Below are positions 35,657 to 44,669 of a DNA stretch of 64,000 nucleotides, one piece after another. Made by a program: the position numbers and the translations under genes. Under the pieces are notes generated by a model that was not told the origin of the DNA, searched no databases, and saw only the letters and a program-made list of their open reading frames with translations. The stretch comes from Paenibacillus radicibacter (GTDB lineage Bacteria > Bacillota > Bacilli > Paenibacillales > NBRC-103111): assembly GCF_024721995.1 (NCBI RefSeq), contig NZ_JANQBC010000007.1, positions 241,972 to 305,971 on the forward strand, given 5' to 3'. The number at the start of each line of letters is the position of its first letter. The first letter of the stretch is position 1.

Positions 35657-35685
35657 TTGACAGATAATTAGGCGCATGATAAATT
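35657..35685 (+). promoter_or_regulatory. tRNA-Leu promoter
   Basis: Consensus TTGACA at 35657-35662, 17 bases, then TAAATT at 35680-35685. It lies 18 bases before the tRNA. Confidence 0.6.
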
Positions 35686-35703
35686 GAATTTACTTCCAAA
35701 CTT

Positions 35704-35787
35704 GCGGTCATGGCGGAATTGGCAGACGCGCTGGCTTCAGGTGCCAGTGGTAGCAATACCGTGGAGGTTCGAGTCCTCTTGGCCGCA
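35704..35787 (+). tRNA. tRNA-Leu (CAG)
   Basis: 84 bases. Acceptor stem GCGGTCA pairs with TGGCCGC with one T-G pair; discriminator A; no encoded CCA. Anticodon stem CTGGC/GCCAG encloses TTCAGGT, giving anticodon CAG. The extended variable arm typical of leucine tRNAs and the T arm GAGGTTCGAGTCCTC are present. Confidence 0.95.
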
Positions 35788-35802
35788 TTATATGTATAAA
35801 GG

Positions 35803-35838
35803 AAACTCTTCTGGGATTTATAGAAGGGTTTTTATTTT
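35803..35838 (+). terminator. Terminator of tRNA-Leu
   Basis: Arms ACTCTTCT and AGAAGGGT followed by a T-rich run. Confidence 0.75.
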
Positions 35839-35843
35839 GTTCC

Positions 35844-35872
35844 AAAAAAAGCCCCTGAATCGCCATAAGGGC
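35844..35872 (-). terminator. Terminator of the aldo/keto reductase gene
   Basis: On the minus strand GCCCT pairs with AGGGGC (one bulged G) and seven T follow. It lies back to back with the tRNA terminator. Confidence 0.65.
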
Positions 35873-35903
35873 AAATTCAAGAGCTCGTTCTGTAAAATAT
35901 CGA

Positions 35904-36917
35904 TTATTTATGGGGTGTCGGTTGCTGGACAAAATCCTTATTGTACGGATAAGTGACAGGCAGCTCACTGACCCGATCCAACCGAAGCACTTGTTCATCG
36001 GTCAATGACCAGCCCACGGCGCCCATGTTGGATTCGAGTTGCTCCATCGTACGGGTACCGATAATGGGTGCCGTCACTCCCGGCTTCTGCAGTAGCCAAT
36101 TGATGGCAATTTGCGCCGGAGTCTTTTCCGCTTCTTTAGCAACGGCATACACCTCGTCCAGAATAGTCCAGGTGAACTCGTTGTTGTAATTACTCCAGGA
36201 CTCTCCCCATCCTTCTTTTTCCGCTGCCGCTACTCGTGTACCTTCCGGCACTGCACTCATGCTTCGGTGGAATTTCCCACTGAGCCATCCTCCCCGCAGT
36301 GGGCTCCATGGGATGACGCCTAGTCCTTCGCTCTCACAGACCGGGATCAATTCGTATTCCGTCGCTCTGGTAAGTAAATTATATTGAGGTTGCAGGCAAG
36401 AGAAGGCTTCCCAACCGTTTCGCTTACAGAGATCAATTGCTTTCTGCAAATGCCAGCCCTTGAAATTACTGGCTCCGATATAACGAATATAACCGCGTCG
36501 AACAATATCGTTCAATGTTCCGAGTGTTTCTTCTAGAGGTGTCCGCGGATCCCAAGCATGTACCTGATAAAGATCAATGTAGTCAGTCCCAAGACGACGC
36601 AGGCTCGCTTCAATGCTGGCCATAATATGCTTGCGACTTAGGCCTACATCATTAGGCCCGTCCCCCATAGCAAACCGTACTTTCGTTGCGATAACGAGGT
36701 CGTCCCTCTGCTTTCCTTTCAACCAACTTCCGACGATCTCTTCTGAAAGACCATTGTTATACACATCCGCTGTATCTATAAAATTACCTCCAGCTTCTAC
36801 GAAACGATCCATTATAGCGAAGCTGTCCTGCGCCGTCGTTTCACGCCCGAACGTCATGGCACCCAAGCCAAGCTCGCTTACTCTCAAACCGGTATTGCCC
36901 ATATATCGATAGTCCAT
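35904..36917 (-). CDS. Aldo/keto reductase
   Basis: 337 residues, NADPH-dependent TIM-barrel oxidoreductase. The catalytic tetrad is visible as Asp and Tyr in [12 protein letters not shown], Lys in VIATKVRF and His in DLYQVHAWD. The C-terminal [15 protein letters not shown] binds cofactor. Close to general-stress aldo/keto reductases such as YhdN; substrate not readable. ATG at 36917 with AGGGGG 8 bases upstream. Codon use looks somewhat GC-richer than its neighbours. Confidence 0.92.
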   Translation of the reverse strand: MDYRYMGNTGLRVSELGLGAMTFGRETTAQDSFAIMDRFVEAGGNFIDTADVYNNGLSEEIVGSWLKGKQRDDLVIATKVRFAMGDGPNDVGLSRKHIMASIEASLRRLGTDYIDLYQVHAWDPRTPLEETLGTLNDIVRRGYIRYIGASNFKGWHLQKAIDLCKRNGWEAFSCLQPQYNLLTRATEYELIPVCESEGLGVIPWSPLRGGWLSGKFHRSMSAVPEGTRVAAAEKEGWGESWSNYNNEFTWTILDEVYAVAKEAEKTPAQIAINWLLQKPGVTAPIIGTRTMEQLESNMGAVGWSLTDEQVLRLDRVSELPVTYPYNKDFVQQPTPHK

Positions 36918-37050
36918 CTATATTGCCCCCTATTCCTTGATGAATTTTATTATATTGGATTCAATTGGTTACGATTAGGTCCAATTTGGAATGATTTGAA
37001 GGAACCAATTTGAAGAAAGACGAATATTGCCGTTGATTTAAGAAAAATGG

Positions 37051-37078
37051 TTGATCTATTTTGTAATTTAGGTATATT
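37051..37078 (+). promoter_or_regulatory. Promoter of the leader peptide and MFS gene
   Basis: TTGATC at 37051-37056 and TATATT at 37073-37078, spaced 16 bases. Confidence 0.5.
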
Positions 37079-37098
37079 AATAGTCAAGGAGGTTAAAT

Positions 37099-37161
37099 TT
37101 GACATCTAAAATAATCATCATTCAAATAAGAGAGGAACATCATCGTGCTAGAACTAGTTAA
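37099..37161 (+). CDS. Possible leader peptide overlapping the MFS exporter start
   Basis: 20-codon frame starting TTG at 37099 with a perfect AAGGAGG 6 bases upstream, the best ribosome binding site in this region. It ends TAA at 37159-37161 and so overlaps the first 17 bases of the MFS gene in another frame. The MFS ribosome binding site (GAGAGGAA) lies inside it. The peptide contains four consecutive Ile then basic residues. This layout fits translational coupling or drug-sensed attenuation; translation itself is not shown. Confidence 0.45.
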   Translation: MTSKIIIIQIREEHHRARTS

Positions 37162-38392
37162 TAAAAACAGAAAATTCAGATCGTTATTATTGTCTTCCAT
37201 GGTTTCACAACTGGGTTCCAACTTCACGTTCATGTTATTGATTGTCATGACTTTTGAACGAACAGGGTCGCTGATTTCAACAATGGGTGTGACATTAGCC
37301 TCAACAATTGGCTCAATTATCGCAGGGCTTGCTGGCGGTTTCTGGGTAGAAGAACGTTCTCCTGCGCGCGTGATGGTCGTGACGAACATCCTAAGTGCTG
37401 CGGTACTCATCGGTATGTTCTTCCTGCCAACGACAATGACTTTTTATTACATAACTGCTTTTCTGATTGCCGTGTTTGCAGCGTTTGCAAGACCAGCTTC
37501 TAGTAAACTCCAAGTGATGTTAGTCGAATCTGATCAATTGATGGCATCGAATGCGTCTAGACAGATGCTTAATGAAATTGTGAAAGTAGTGGGACCAGGT
37601 CTTGCTGTATTCGTCTTGACTTTATTCCCGAAAGATCAGGCTACAGTTGGTTTTTTGATTGATGGTGCATCGTATCTTATAGCAGCAGCATTACTGTATT
37701 CCATAGGGAAGTTCGATAAGGTGAGCGGTAGTGGAAAAAAAGATGAGCCTAAAGTGAAGGAGTCATTTGGTAAACGTTTGAGAGAAGGGGTTGAACCGCT
37801 AAGGCACCCCGTCATTCTTGCGATTCTTGCGATGTTCTTCTTCTGTATAATTGCGGTCACAGGTTTTGATGTTGTCTTAACTGCACATATCAGCTTAGCG
37901 AATTTGCCGGGGATGTACACCGGTTATGTCATTTCCGCATTGAGTGCGGGCATGATCATTACTTCTTTCTTTAGTAAATATTTTATGAAAATACCAATGG
38001 CATTACGTTTAGGGGGCACGGTGTGCATTTTAGGCGTTGGTCAACTAGGAATAGGATTGACGACGAATTTGTACGCGATGTTCGCGTTTGCGTTCATGAT
38101 GGGCGTATTTAATATTATTTATAACATTAGTGCTTCGACCTTGATGCAGCAGCTCATTCCGATGGAGAAGATGGGTAGAGCGATGGGATTTGTATCAAGT
38201 TTCTTCAGTACAGTCGGTCTTCTCGGAATGGGTCTTGGTGCATTGATTGGGGAGCTGCTTAGCCCAGGTATTACGTTTGTGATATTTGGGGGAGCACTTG
38301 CACTTAGCGGATTCATTAGTATATTTACGATTTATGCAGCGTGGAAGAGGGAACCATCAAACATAGAATCTCAAGTGGTGGGTGCTGCTTAG
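37145..38392 (+). CDS. MFS transporter (EntS/MFS_3-like exporter) 1
   Basis: 415 residues, 12 membrane helices. The layout (SQLGSNFTFMLLIVMTFERTG at segment 1, FARPASSKLQVMLVESDQLMASNASRQM after segment 4) fits the MFS_3 / enterobactin-exporter-like group that includes macrolide and siderophore pumps. GTG start at 37145 with GAGG 9 bases upstream. A paralogous transporter follows 250 bases later. Confidence 0.82.
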   Translation: MLELVNKNRKFRSLLLSSMVSQLGSNFTFMLLIVMTFERTGSLISTMGVTLASTIGSIIAGLAGGFWVEERSPARVMVVTNILSAAVLIGMFFLPTTMTFYYITAFLIAVFAAFARPASSKLQVMLVESDQLMASNASRQMLNEIVKVVGPGLAVFVLTLFPKDQATVGFLIDGASYLIAAALLYSIGKFDKVSGSGKKDEPKVKESFGKRLREGVEPLRHPVILAILAMFFFCIIAVTGFDVVLTAHISLANLPGMYTGYVISALSAGMIITSFFSKYFMKIPMALRLGGTVCILGVGQLGIGLTTNLYAMFAFAFMMGVFNIIYNISASTLMQQLIPMEKMGRAMGFVSSFFSTVGLLGMGLGALIGELLSPGITFVIFGGALALSGFISIFTIYAAWKREPSNIESQVVGAA

Positions 38393-38491
38393 AATCGTAG
38401 AAAAAGAAAAGTTTAAGTAGAAGCATGACGTTGCCGATACTACATAAGTCCAAACCTAAAGACGTAAACACTTTAATATGAAATCAATGCC

Positions 38492-38537
38492 AAACAGCTG
38501 TTAGGAATCGTATTTCCGAAACAGCTGTTTTTCTTTT
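38492..38537 (+). terminator. Terminator between the two MFS genes
   Basis: AACAGCTGTT occurs twice as inverted arms (the motif is its own complement), followed by a T-rich run. Confidence 0.75.
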
Positions 38538-38565
38538 GCAAAATTAATTTTTAGAAAATTATAAT
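38536..38565 (+). promoter_or_regulatory. Promoter of the second MFS-ArsR unit
   Basis: TTGCAA at 38536-38541 and TATAAT at 38560-38565, spaced 18 bases, starting at the end of the preceding terminator. Confidence 0.5.
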
Positions 38566-38641
38566 TTATGTATTGACTAAAAAAGTTTTCACCGCTAAAA
38601 TAAATTTTAACGATAGAATACATTTTTTAGGGGGCATAAGC

Positions 38642-39907
38642 ATGTTTGCTTTATTAAAACTACCTGCGTATCGGAAATTGTGGTTAGCGCAAGTGATCTC
38701 AGAATTAGGGGACGGTATATCCAGACTCGTAGTCATATACTTAATTGCCCAGACAACAGATAATCCAATCTTGCTTAGTTTTGTAATTTTGTTGAACGTG
38801 CTCCCGAGCATTTTGTTCGGAACGTTCATCGGTCCTATAGTGGATCGGTTTCCGAAACCGCTTGTCATGATCGCTTCAGACATATTCCGTGGCGTTCTTG
38901 TACTTGGGATGATCTTCGCGCAGGGTTCATTAATTGGTATGTATGTCTTGATCTGTCTAGCAGCAGTTGGAACGGTATTCTTCGAGCCAGCACGTACAGC
39001 AGTCATTCCGCAAGTTGTAGGCGAAGAGAATATGACGAATGCAGTGGGCTTAAGCCAATCCACGATGATGGCAATGAAATTGATTGGTCCATCGCTCGCA
39101 GGTGTGCTCATTCCACTAGGACACTTTGGCTGGTTGTTTACATTTAATGCCTTTACCTATGTGTTATCTGCATTATTCATTTGGATGCTACTTAAGCATA
39201 TTAAGAAGAGTGATTCTCCGATTACGAAGGAAAATAAGATGCCCTACTGGGCTTCTTTAAAAGAAGGCATTCAGGTTGTCGTGGGAAACAAAGCGTTAGT
39301 CGCGCTTATCATTCTTATCATTCCAGTCATGCTATCGGCTGCAATGATTAACGCTACGCAAAGTGCAATGATGCTGTTTACATTTAAGATTCCTGCTGAA
39401 CACTATGGTTTCCTTACGACGATGAGTGCACTAGGAAGTATAGTTGGTGCACTTTCAGCTCCCAAAGTATTAAAGAAGACTTCTCCACATGTAATGCTCT
39501 TAACCGCCTTGGCATTGTTTGGAATCGTTTGTGTGATGATCTTTGGGGTGGAGATGTTGTTTGCCTTAATTGGTGTAAGTATCCTCTATGTATGGATTGC
39601 ATTAGTTGGGTTTGTAGCCGCATTTGTGAACGTACCGCTAGGCAGTTTGTTCGTATTACTCACACCTCCTGATGTACGGGGTAGAAGTTCTGCGTTACTC
39701 GATTCGATCGTTAATTTGGGTACAGTTGTGGGACTACTTGTTGGTGGAGCGTTAGCTACGATTATTTCACCAGTCTATACGATAGTTATTGCAGGAATAC
39801 TGGTTGTTCTTGTCGCACTAGTCTTCCCTCTGTTAAACTATTACAAGGCACTACAAACGGGGAAAGCTTCAGTGCAAACAGAGGGAGCTGTACCTTCTTC
39901 GATGTAA
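38642..39907 (+). CDS. MFS transporter (MFS_3-like exporter) 2
   Basis: 421 residues, 12 membrane helices, same group as the upstream transporter (LWLAQVISELGDGISRLVVI at segment 1, FFEPARTAVIPQVVGEENMTNA after segment 4). ATG at 38642 with GGGGG 7 bases upstream; the longer frame from 38573 lacks a site. The ArsR-type regulator gene begins 12 bases after its end, so exporter and regulator are one operon. Confidence 0.85.
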   Translation: MFALLKLPAYRKLWLAQVISELGDGISRLVVIYLIAQTTDNPILLSFVILLNVLPSILFGTFIGPIVDRFPKPLVMIASDIFRGVLVLGMIFAQGSLIGMYVLICLAAVGTVFFEPARTAVIPQVVGEENMTNAVGLSQSTMMAMKLIGPSLAGVLIPLGHFGWLFTFNAFTYVLSALFIWMLLKHIKKSDSPITKENKMPYWASLKEGIQVVVGNKALVALIILIIPVMLSAAMINATQSAMMLFTFKIPAEHYGFLTTMSALGSIVGALSAPKVLKKTSPHVMLLTALALFGIVCVMIFGVEMLFALIGVSILYVWIALVGFVAAFVNVPLGSLFVLLTPPDVRGRSSALLDSIVNLGTVVGLLVGGALATIISPVYTIVIAGILVVLVALVFPLLNYYKALQTGKASVQTEGAVPSSM

Positions 39908-39919
39908 GGAGGAAATACG

Positions 39920-40525
39920 TTGAATTCAAATATAAATTTATCGGATGTAGAAATGATTAAGGTCATGCTGGATCCACGGCGATATCTGATTATGAAGCAT
40001 GCTGAGAAAGAGCCTGTTACGGTTAAACAACTTGCAGAGAAGTTAGACGAGAAACCTTCCAGATTGTATTATCATGTGAATAAGCTAGAAGAAATCGGTG
40101 TGCTTCAATTAGTTGAAACGAAGACGCAAGGCAATCTGATTGAAAAATATTACCAGACCAATCAAGATGCAACTCGTGCTTACAATATTGATCCAGCTTT
40201 CGCTCAGAAAAATTCAGGTATCATTATGCAAGAATTGTCTCGTGTGTTCAATCAAGCGATGTTTGCATTTGAAAATGTCATGCAAAAAGGTAAGCTTGAG
40301 GATGAAGAAGACGTTACAAGTGCCAAAATTGCTTACAAATCACTGACAGCAAAGCAAGTGAAGCAGAAAATTGACGCCTATGACATTCTGATCTCAGGAA
40401 CGGATGGGCAGAAGAATTTAATAGAGCATCTGAATACAGAAAGTTCTGAACCTGATGATGGAGAGAAAGATGATTACGTATTCATACTCATGTCTTATCG
40501 CATGAAAGATGCCGAGAAGAGCTAA
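39920..40525 (+). CDS. ArsR-type winged-helix regulator
   Basis: 201 residues. N-terminal DNA-binding domain (MIKVMLDPRRYLIMKHAEKE, then VKQLAEKLDEKPSRLYYHVNKLEEIG) with a longer C-terminal part of about 110 residues that likely binds a ligand. No metal-binding Cys motif, so it is not a metal sensor of the classic kind. TTG start at 39920 with AGGAGG 7 bases upstream. It probably controls the two neighbouring exporters; inferred from context. Confidence 0.82.
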   Translation: MNSNINLSDVEMIKVMLDPRRYLIMKHAEKEPVTVKQLAEKLDEKPSRLYYHVNKLEEIGVLQLVETKTQGNLIEKYYQTNQDATRAYNIDPAFAQKNSGIIMQELSRVFNQAMFAFENVMQKGKLEDEEDVTSAKIAYKSLTAKQVKQKIDAYDILISGTDGQKNLIEHLNTESSEPDDGEKDDYVFILMSYRMKDAEKS

Positions 40526-40549
40526 GGGAGCGCATAGCGCTCTCTTTTT
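40526..40549 (+). terminator. Terminator of the exporter-regulator operon
   Basis: Arms GGGAGCGC and GCGCTCTC around ATA, followed by five T. Confidence 0.85.
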
Positions 40550-40655
40550 CGATGAACAAATAAGAGATGAAAAGGAAAATCGCACCAAATTGTCGAATTA
40601 GGTCAACGTACATAGTTAGAAGGTAACTTCATGAATGAACAGGAGGAATTGATGA

Positions 40656-42170
40656 TTGAGTAGTAGGAGAAGTAAGCTTCAAGTAAGTGACGTGTTAGGG
40701 GGAAGGTATCGGATTGTTTCTGTGCTTGGGTCTGGGGGCATGGGGACGGTATACTTGGCAGACGATCTGAAGCTGCAAGGAAAGCAATGGGCGATCAAGG
40801 AAACGGTCATAGCCAATCAAGATGTACAGCAATTTATCGATGAAGCACAAATGTTAGTGCAGCTCAATCATCCGCTGCTCCCGAATATTATTGATTATTA
40901 TCCCCCTGATCAAGAGGGATTGAGCTACCTCGTCATGGACTATATCAAAGGGCATACGTTGCAGGATATTTTCCTACGAGCAGACAAGCAGATGGTAGAG
41001 TCTAGTGTCGTTCATTATGCTTTGCAGCTGTGTGAAGTGTTTCAGTATTTGCACCACGAGCAGCCGCATCCTATCGTGTATCGAGATTTGAAACCAGCTA
41101 ATATCATGATTGATGAGCAGAACATGATTCGCCTCATTGACTTTGGCATTGCGCGAAGCTTTAAAGAGGGTAAAGATACAGACACGGTGCAGATCGGCAC
41201 GATTGGATTTGCAGCACCTGAACAATTTGAGAATCAACAGACAGACAACCGAACAGACCTTTATGCACTGGGCGCCCTAATGTACTATTTGCTCTCAGGG
41301 GGTAAATATTATTATGTGCTACAAAAACCGCTCGAGCAGGTGCAGCAAGGTTTAAACGCTCACCTTTATCCTATCATTCAGCGACTGCTGCAAACATCAC
41401 CAGCTAACCGTTATCAACGTGTAGTGGATGTGAAACAGCACTTGATGTCGATTACGCGTGAAGCTTCTTATCAAGCAGCGGCAAGTCAACACGTACAAGA
41501 TGCGTTACAGCAATCCCGAAATATACGCGGCTTAAGGACGCTCGCGATTACGAGTGTAAGTCCTGGCGTTGGTTCTACGCATCAAGCGTTCATGATTGCA
41601 AGTTTTCTCGCTGCAAATCAAGCTAAAGTAGCTGTTGTCGAGGCGAATTATTCAGAGGATTTTGCGAATTTAGAGGCTGTATACGAAGGAATAAAAGTAC
41701 AGCATACACCTAGCCAAACGACGAAATTTGAGATGAGAGGTGTGATGTATTATAAGTCTAACTCGGCAGTTGATATGATCAAGTTGCGCGCCGCGGCATA
41801 TGATTATATCATATTAGATATTGGCTACCATGAGAATAATGAGTGGATGCAAGAGTTCCTTCGTGCGGATCAACAGCTTGTCATCGCATCTGCAAGTGAA
41901 TGGAAACGAGCCTCGCTGCTTAAGTTTAGTAACCAGTACCGTACTTATGACCAAAGTCGCTGGATTTACCTTGTCCCTCTTGCCGATGAGCGCATGATCC
42001 GAGATATGAAGGCAGATTTAACAAAGCAACAACTGATTGCTATGCCGTGTCAAACAGATCCTTTTGAAATGAAAGAAGAAGGGGTTATGGCATTAGAAAG
42101 TCTGTTTGGTGAATCAACGACAATAAAGCGCAAATCGCCGTTATTCAAAAGAATTTTTACGTTTAAGTAG
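40656..42170 (+). CDS. Ser/Thr protein kinase fused to a degenerate MinD/ParA-like domain
   Basis: 504 residues, no membrane segment. The Hanks kinase domain (about 15-265) is complete: LGSGGMGTVY, Lys48 in WAIKE, catalytic Asp144 in VYRDLKPANI and DFG at 162-164. From about residue 293 a second domain resembles SIMIBI ATPases: LAITSVSPGVGST at the P-loop position, lacking the usual lysines, VAVVEANYSED at the Asp strand and YDYIILDIG at Walker B. That domain may bind but not hydrolyse nucleotide, or act as a scaffold. TTG start at 40656 with GGAGG 9 bases upstream. No PASTA repeats and no adjacent phosphatase. Confidence 0.82.
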   Translation: MSSRRSKLQVSDVLGGRYRIVSVLGSGGMGTVYLADDLKLQGKQWAIKETVIANQDVQQFIDEAQMLVQLNHPLLPNIIDYYPPDQEGLSYLVMDYIKGHTLQDIFLRADKQMVESSVVHYALQLCEVFQYLHHEQPHPIVYRDLKPANIMIDEQNMIRLIDFGIARSFKEGKDTDTVQIGTIGFAAPEQFENQQTDNRTDLYALGALMYYLLSGGKYYYVLQKPLEQVQQGLNAHLYPIIQRLLQTSPANRYQRVVDVKQHLMSITREASYQAAASQHVQDALQQSRNIRGLRTLAITSVSPGVGSTHQAFMIASFLAANQAKVAVVEANYSEDFANLEAVYEGIKVQHTPSQTTKFEMRGVMYYKSNSAVDMIKLRAAAYDYIILDIGYHENNEWMQEFLRADQQLVIASASEWKRASLLKFSNQYRTYDQSRWIYLVPLADERMIRDMKADLTKQQLIAMPCQTDPFEMKEEGVMALESLFGESTTIKRKSPLFKRIFTFK

Positions 42171-42254
42171 GAATTTGTAAGGTGACAATAGAATAGAATC
42201 GATTCATAGAGGGAGATTTGTCCCTTAGCATGATGAAGGAGGTTATTTACCTAA

Positions 42255-42911
42255 ATGCAGCATACACAAACGATTTCTCATATTCAGCAAGGCAGTCTAG
42301 CGCATGTCCTGCGCACATTTACAATCTCATTACTAGTCTCTTTCCTCGGTACCTTGATCGGTGCAATGTTCGTTCCGAAAAGCCTAGTTATGATGTTCGT
42401 CATTATTGAGGTTGTCATGTTAATTGCAGCATTCGTCATGCGAATGCGCGGCAAAGCGATCAGTTACACGTTCCTATATGTGTTCACAGCCATAACTGGA
42501 GTCACGTTATATCCGGTTATTGAAGCATACGGTGGAATATTAGGCGCTCAGGTGGTCTCGGGTGCATTCTTAGCAACGACGGTTATATTTGGCGGATTAG
42601 CGCTATATGCGGCTCGTTCGAAACGTGACTTCTCGTTCTTAGGCGGCTTCTTAATGGCAGCGACAATTGGTCTGCTTGTCATGGGTCTAGTCTCGATGTT
42701 CGTCAACTTCGGATCTGCGACCGTACTTGTCTGGTCGATGGCAGGTATTCTAATCTTCAGTGGTTGGGTATTGTATGATATTTCCCAATACCGCCAAGGA
42801 ATTCATCCGCAAGAAGTGCCAATGGCTGCACTGAATTTGTATTTGAATTTCATCAATCTGTTTATTTATATCCTAAAGTTCCTTGTTTCTATTCTAGGCG
42901 GAAGAGATTAA
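42255..42911 (+). CDS. Bax inhibitor-1 (BI-1/YetJ) family membrane protein
   Basis: 218 residues with about seven membrane helices. The conserved end of the family (FSGWVLYDISQYRQG, then LNLYLNFINLFIYILKFL) is present, including the Asp of the pH-sensitive Asp pair described for YetJ, a calcium leak channel. ATG at 42255 with AAGGAGG about 12 bases upstream. Terminator follows directly. Confidence 0.9.
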   Translation: MQHTQTISHIQQGSLAHVLRTFTISLLVSFLGTLIGAMFVPKSLVMMFVIIEVVMLIAAFVMRMRGKAISYTFLYVFTAITGVTLYPVIEAYGGILGAQVVSGAFLATTVIFGGLALYAARSKRDFSFLGGFLMAATIGLLVMGLVSMFVNFGSATVLVWSMAGILIFSGWVLYDISQYRQGIHPQEVPMAALNLYLNFINLFIYILKFLVSILGGRD

Positions 42912-42925
42912 TTATGGGACATAAA

Positions 42926-42958
42926 GAAGAGGCTGGGACGATTCCCAAGCCTCTTTTT
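42926..42958 (+). terminator. Terminator of the BI-1 gene
   Basis: Arms AGAGGCTgGGA and TCCCaAGCCTCT followed by five T. Confidence 0.85.
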
Positions 42959-42970
42959 GTTATTTCATTT

Positions 42971-43171
42971 TTAATCTGCAAAATATGGCTTTTCTTGATT
43001 AAAGTTACGATTGATGGAGAGCAGTGCATGCATAAGATGAAACAAATCATTTTGATTAAGAAGGACGGTTGCTGGTTTATCGGATTTATCATTTCTAATT
43101 TTGAATAAGAGCTGTTTTTCAGGAGCGTTTATTTCGATCTCCATTTTTTTGCTAGTAAACACACTTTCCAT
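42971..43171 (-). CDS. Small hypothetical protein
   Basis: 66 residues, soluble, with a beta-rich middle (MEIEINAPEKQLLFKIRN) and Asn/Phe-rich end. ATG at 43171 with AGAGGTG 7 bases upstream. No family recognised. It is convergent with the BI-1 gene across its terminator. Confidence 0.6.
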   Translation of the reverse strand: MESVFTSKKMEIEINAPEKQLLFKIRNDKSDKPATVLLNQNDLFHLMHALLSINRNFNQEKPYFAD

Positions 43172-43322
43172 GTGCAGGCACCTCTTTCGATTGTTTGTTA
43201 CACTATAAAATGTATGTGGATGATATTGAATTAGAATGGCGAAATTTGAACAATTCGGTAACGCGTGTAACGATTATTTCCGTGATGGACTGGCTACAAT
43301 AAGGGTAAGGACGGTGATAATC

Positions 43323-43550
43323 ATGGCGAAAAGTGATGATCTGATCAAGTACACGACCGTGCAAGTTGTTCGATATTTGAATACACCTAAAGACGAGCGA
43401 AAGAAAGCCAAAGCAGAGCCTAAAGCACGTGAACCTTGGAGTACCAAATGGTTTGGGATGATTCCAGCGGCGATTATGATGATGATTAGACCCAAGCGAG
43501 TAGATCTGACAAGTACGAATGGTGTAAATCGTGAAGTTAGCGAAAGATGA
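43323..43550 (+). CDS. yqzE: YqzE family protein
   Basis: 75 residues. The N-terminus (DDLIKYTTVQVVRYLNTPKDERKK region) and the WSTKWFGMIPAAIMMM segment match YqzE, a small protein encoded at the end of the comG competence operon in B. subtilis. The basic middle and short hydrophobic segment suggest membrane association. ATG at 43323; the ribosome binding site is weak (GGACGGTG, 6 bases). No comG genes are near, so it is out of its usual place. Confidence 0.7.
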   Translation: MAKSDDLIKYTTVQVVRYLNTPKDERKKAKAEPKAREPWSTKWFGMIPAAIMMMIRPKRVDLTSTNGVNREVSER

Positions 43551-43588
43551 GCGAAATGACAAAGCACTTTAGTAGTGGGCTAAGAAGA

Positions 43589-44545
43589 TTAGGAATAGAG
43601 TTTCCCTGTCTGCAAAGCGGTTGTTAGAGGGATATAGCGTTCGCCTTCTTGGTCCACAATGATTAAAGGTTCACTTTGATCCCATTGTACGTATCCGATA
43701 ACAGGTAATGGCATCGACAATTGTCCATTAAACAGTTCACATACGAGTCGGAGTTCGCTACTCGATTGAAAAGCATTCTCGAAGTTAACGAAATTTGATA
43801 TGGTTAAGGGCTTTCCAGTTAGCCAAGGCATGCGCTCATAAGGATCGAATGGTGCACGCTGATCGACTTTGGGTAGCTTGTCTGTTAATCCAATGGGAGT
43901 CAGTCCTTGTTCTGGCAGAGAGAGGGTAGGGGCTTTGTCGAGCTCCACCAATGCCCCCGTAACCGCATCATAATATGTTTTATGTCCATTGATGACGATT
44001 TCCCACAATGCTTGTAGCGCATTGACATAGATTCTGTTGATCTTAATCGAAGTGCTATGCACAAGTTCATTGATTGAGAGCGTAGCTGCAATGATCTCGC
44101 GGTCAGTCAACACACGATGCAGTGTCTCCAAGCTAAATAACGGATTAGGACCTTTCCCATATTCCGTTAGAACATATCCCCCTTGCATATCCCCAGAAAC
44201 AATCATATACCCAACTTTTTGATCATTGCTTGTTAACTCGACAATCCAGCCATGTGTCCCAGGTCCAAGTGGATACACGCTCCAAGAAGCTTGCTTCCAA
44301 CTTTCCCAACCAGGCTGCGAAGCGAGTCGTTTCTTCCAATCTGTAATTTTGTCATGAAGCTCACTTTGATCCACTGGAATGACTTGATCTGTCACAACAG
44401 GCGGCTGATCACGATTAATTGTTGGGTTATTTGGCGCTGATTGTGCATATATCCTATTAACTTGTCCAAAAGCGAGCTGTGCGGTCAATAGACTTACACT
44501 GATCCCAAGTGCCATTACGGCGCGTCGTAACTTGTAATTGCTCAT
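43589..44545 (-). CDS. Secreted protein of unknown function
   Basis: 318 residues. A typical Sec signal peptide (basic start, hydrophobic core ISVSLLTAQLAFG) leads to a Pro/Asn/Gln-rich linker and a domain with WYPLGPGTHGW-like and YYDAVTGALVELD segments; the latter recalls PepSY-type propeptide or lipoprotein folds but I do not assign a family. ATG at 44545 with GGTG 6 bases upstream is preferred to the start at 44587. Single gene. Confidence 0.65.
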   Translation of the reverse strand: MSNYKLRRAVMALGISVSLLTAQLAFGQVNRIYAQSAPNNPTINRDQPPVVTDQVIPVDQSELHDKITDWKKRLASQPGWESWKQASWSVYPLGPGTHGWIVELTSNDQKVGYMIVSGDMQGGYVLTEYGKGPNPLFSLETLHRVLTDREIIAATLSINELVHSTSIKINRIYVNALQALWEIVINGHKTYYDAVTGALVELDKAPTLSLPEQGLTPIGLTDKLPKVDQRAPFDPYERMPWLTGKPLTISNFVNFENAFQSSSELRLVCELFNGQLSMPLPVIGYVQWDQSEPLIIVDQEGERYIPLTTALQTGKLYS

Positions 44546-44669
44546 TATTTTCACCCATTTTCGCTTATGGTGGTCATGTAATGTCATTGTATAAGTCTTG
44601 CTGTAAAAATAGTGTTACAATGTGTCCTCTGATTCATAAGAAGTTTTAGCGACTTTCGTCAGTTACTGC

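Noticed and set aside
35684..35956. Frames across the tRNA-Leu region on both strands
   Set aside because: They translate the tRNA and terminators; not genes.
38566..39111. 181-codon minus-strand frame opposite the second MFS gene
   Set aside because: Shadow of hydrophobic codons, no ribosome binding site.
42914..43108. Plus-strand frame after the BI-1 gene
   Set aside because: It runs through a strong terminator and is antisense to a better supported small gene.
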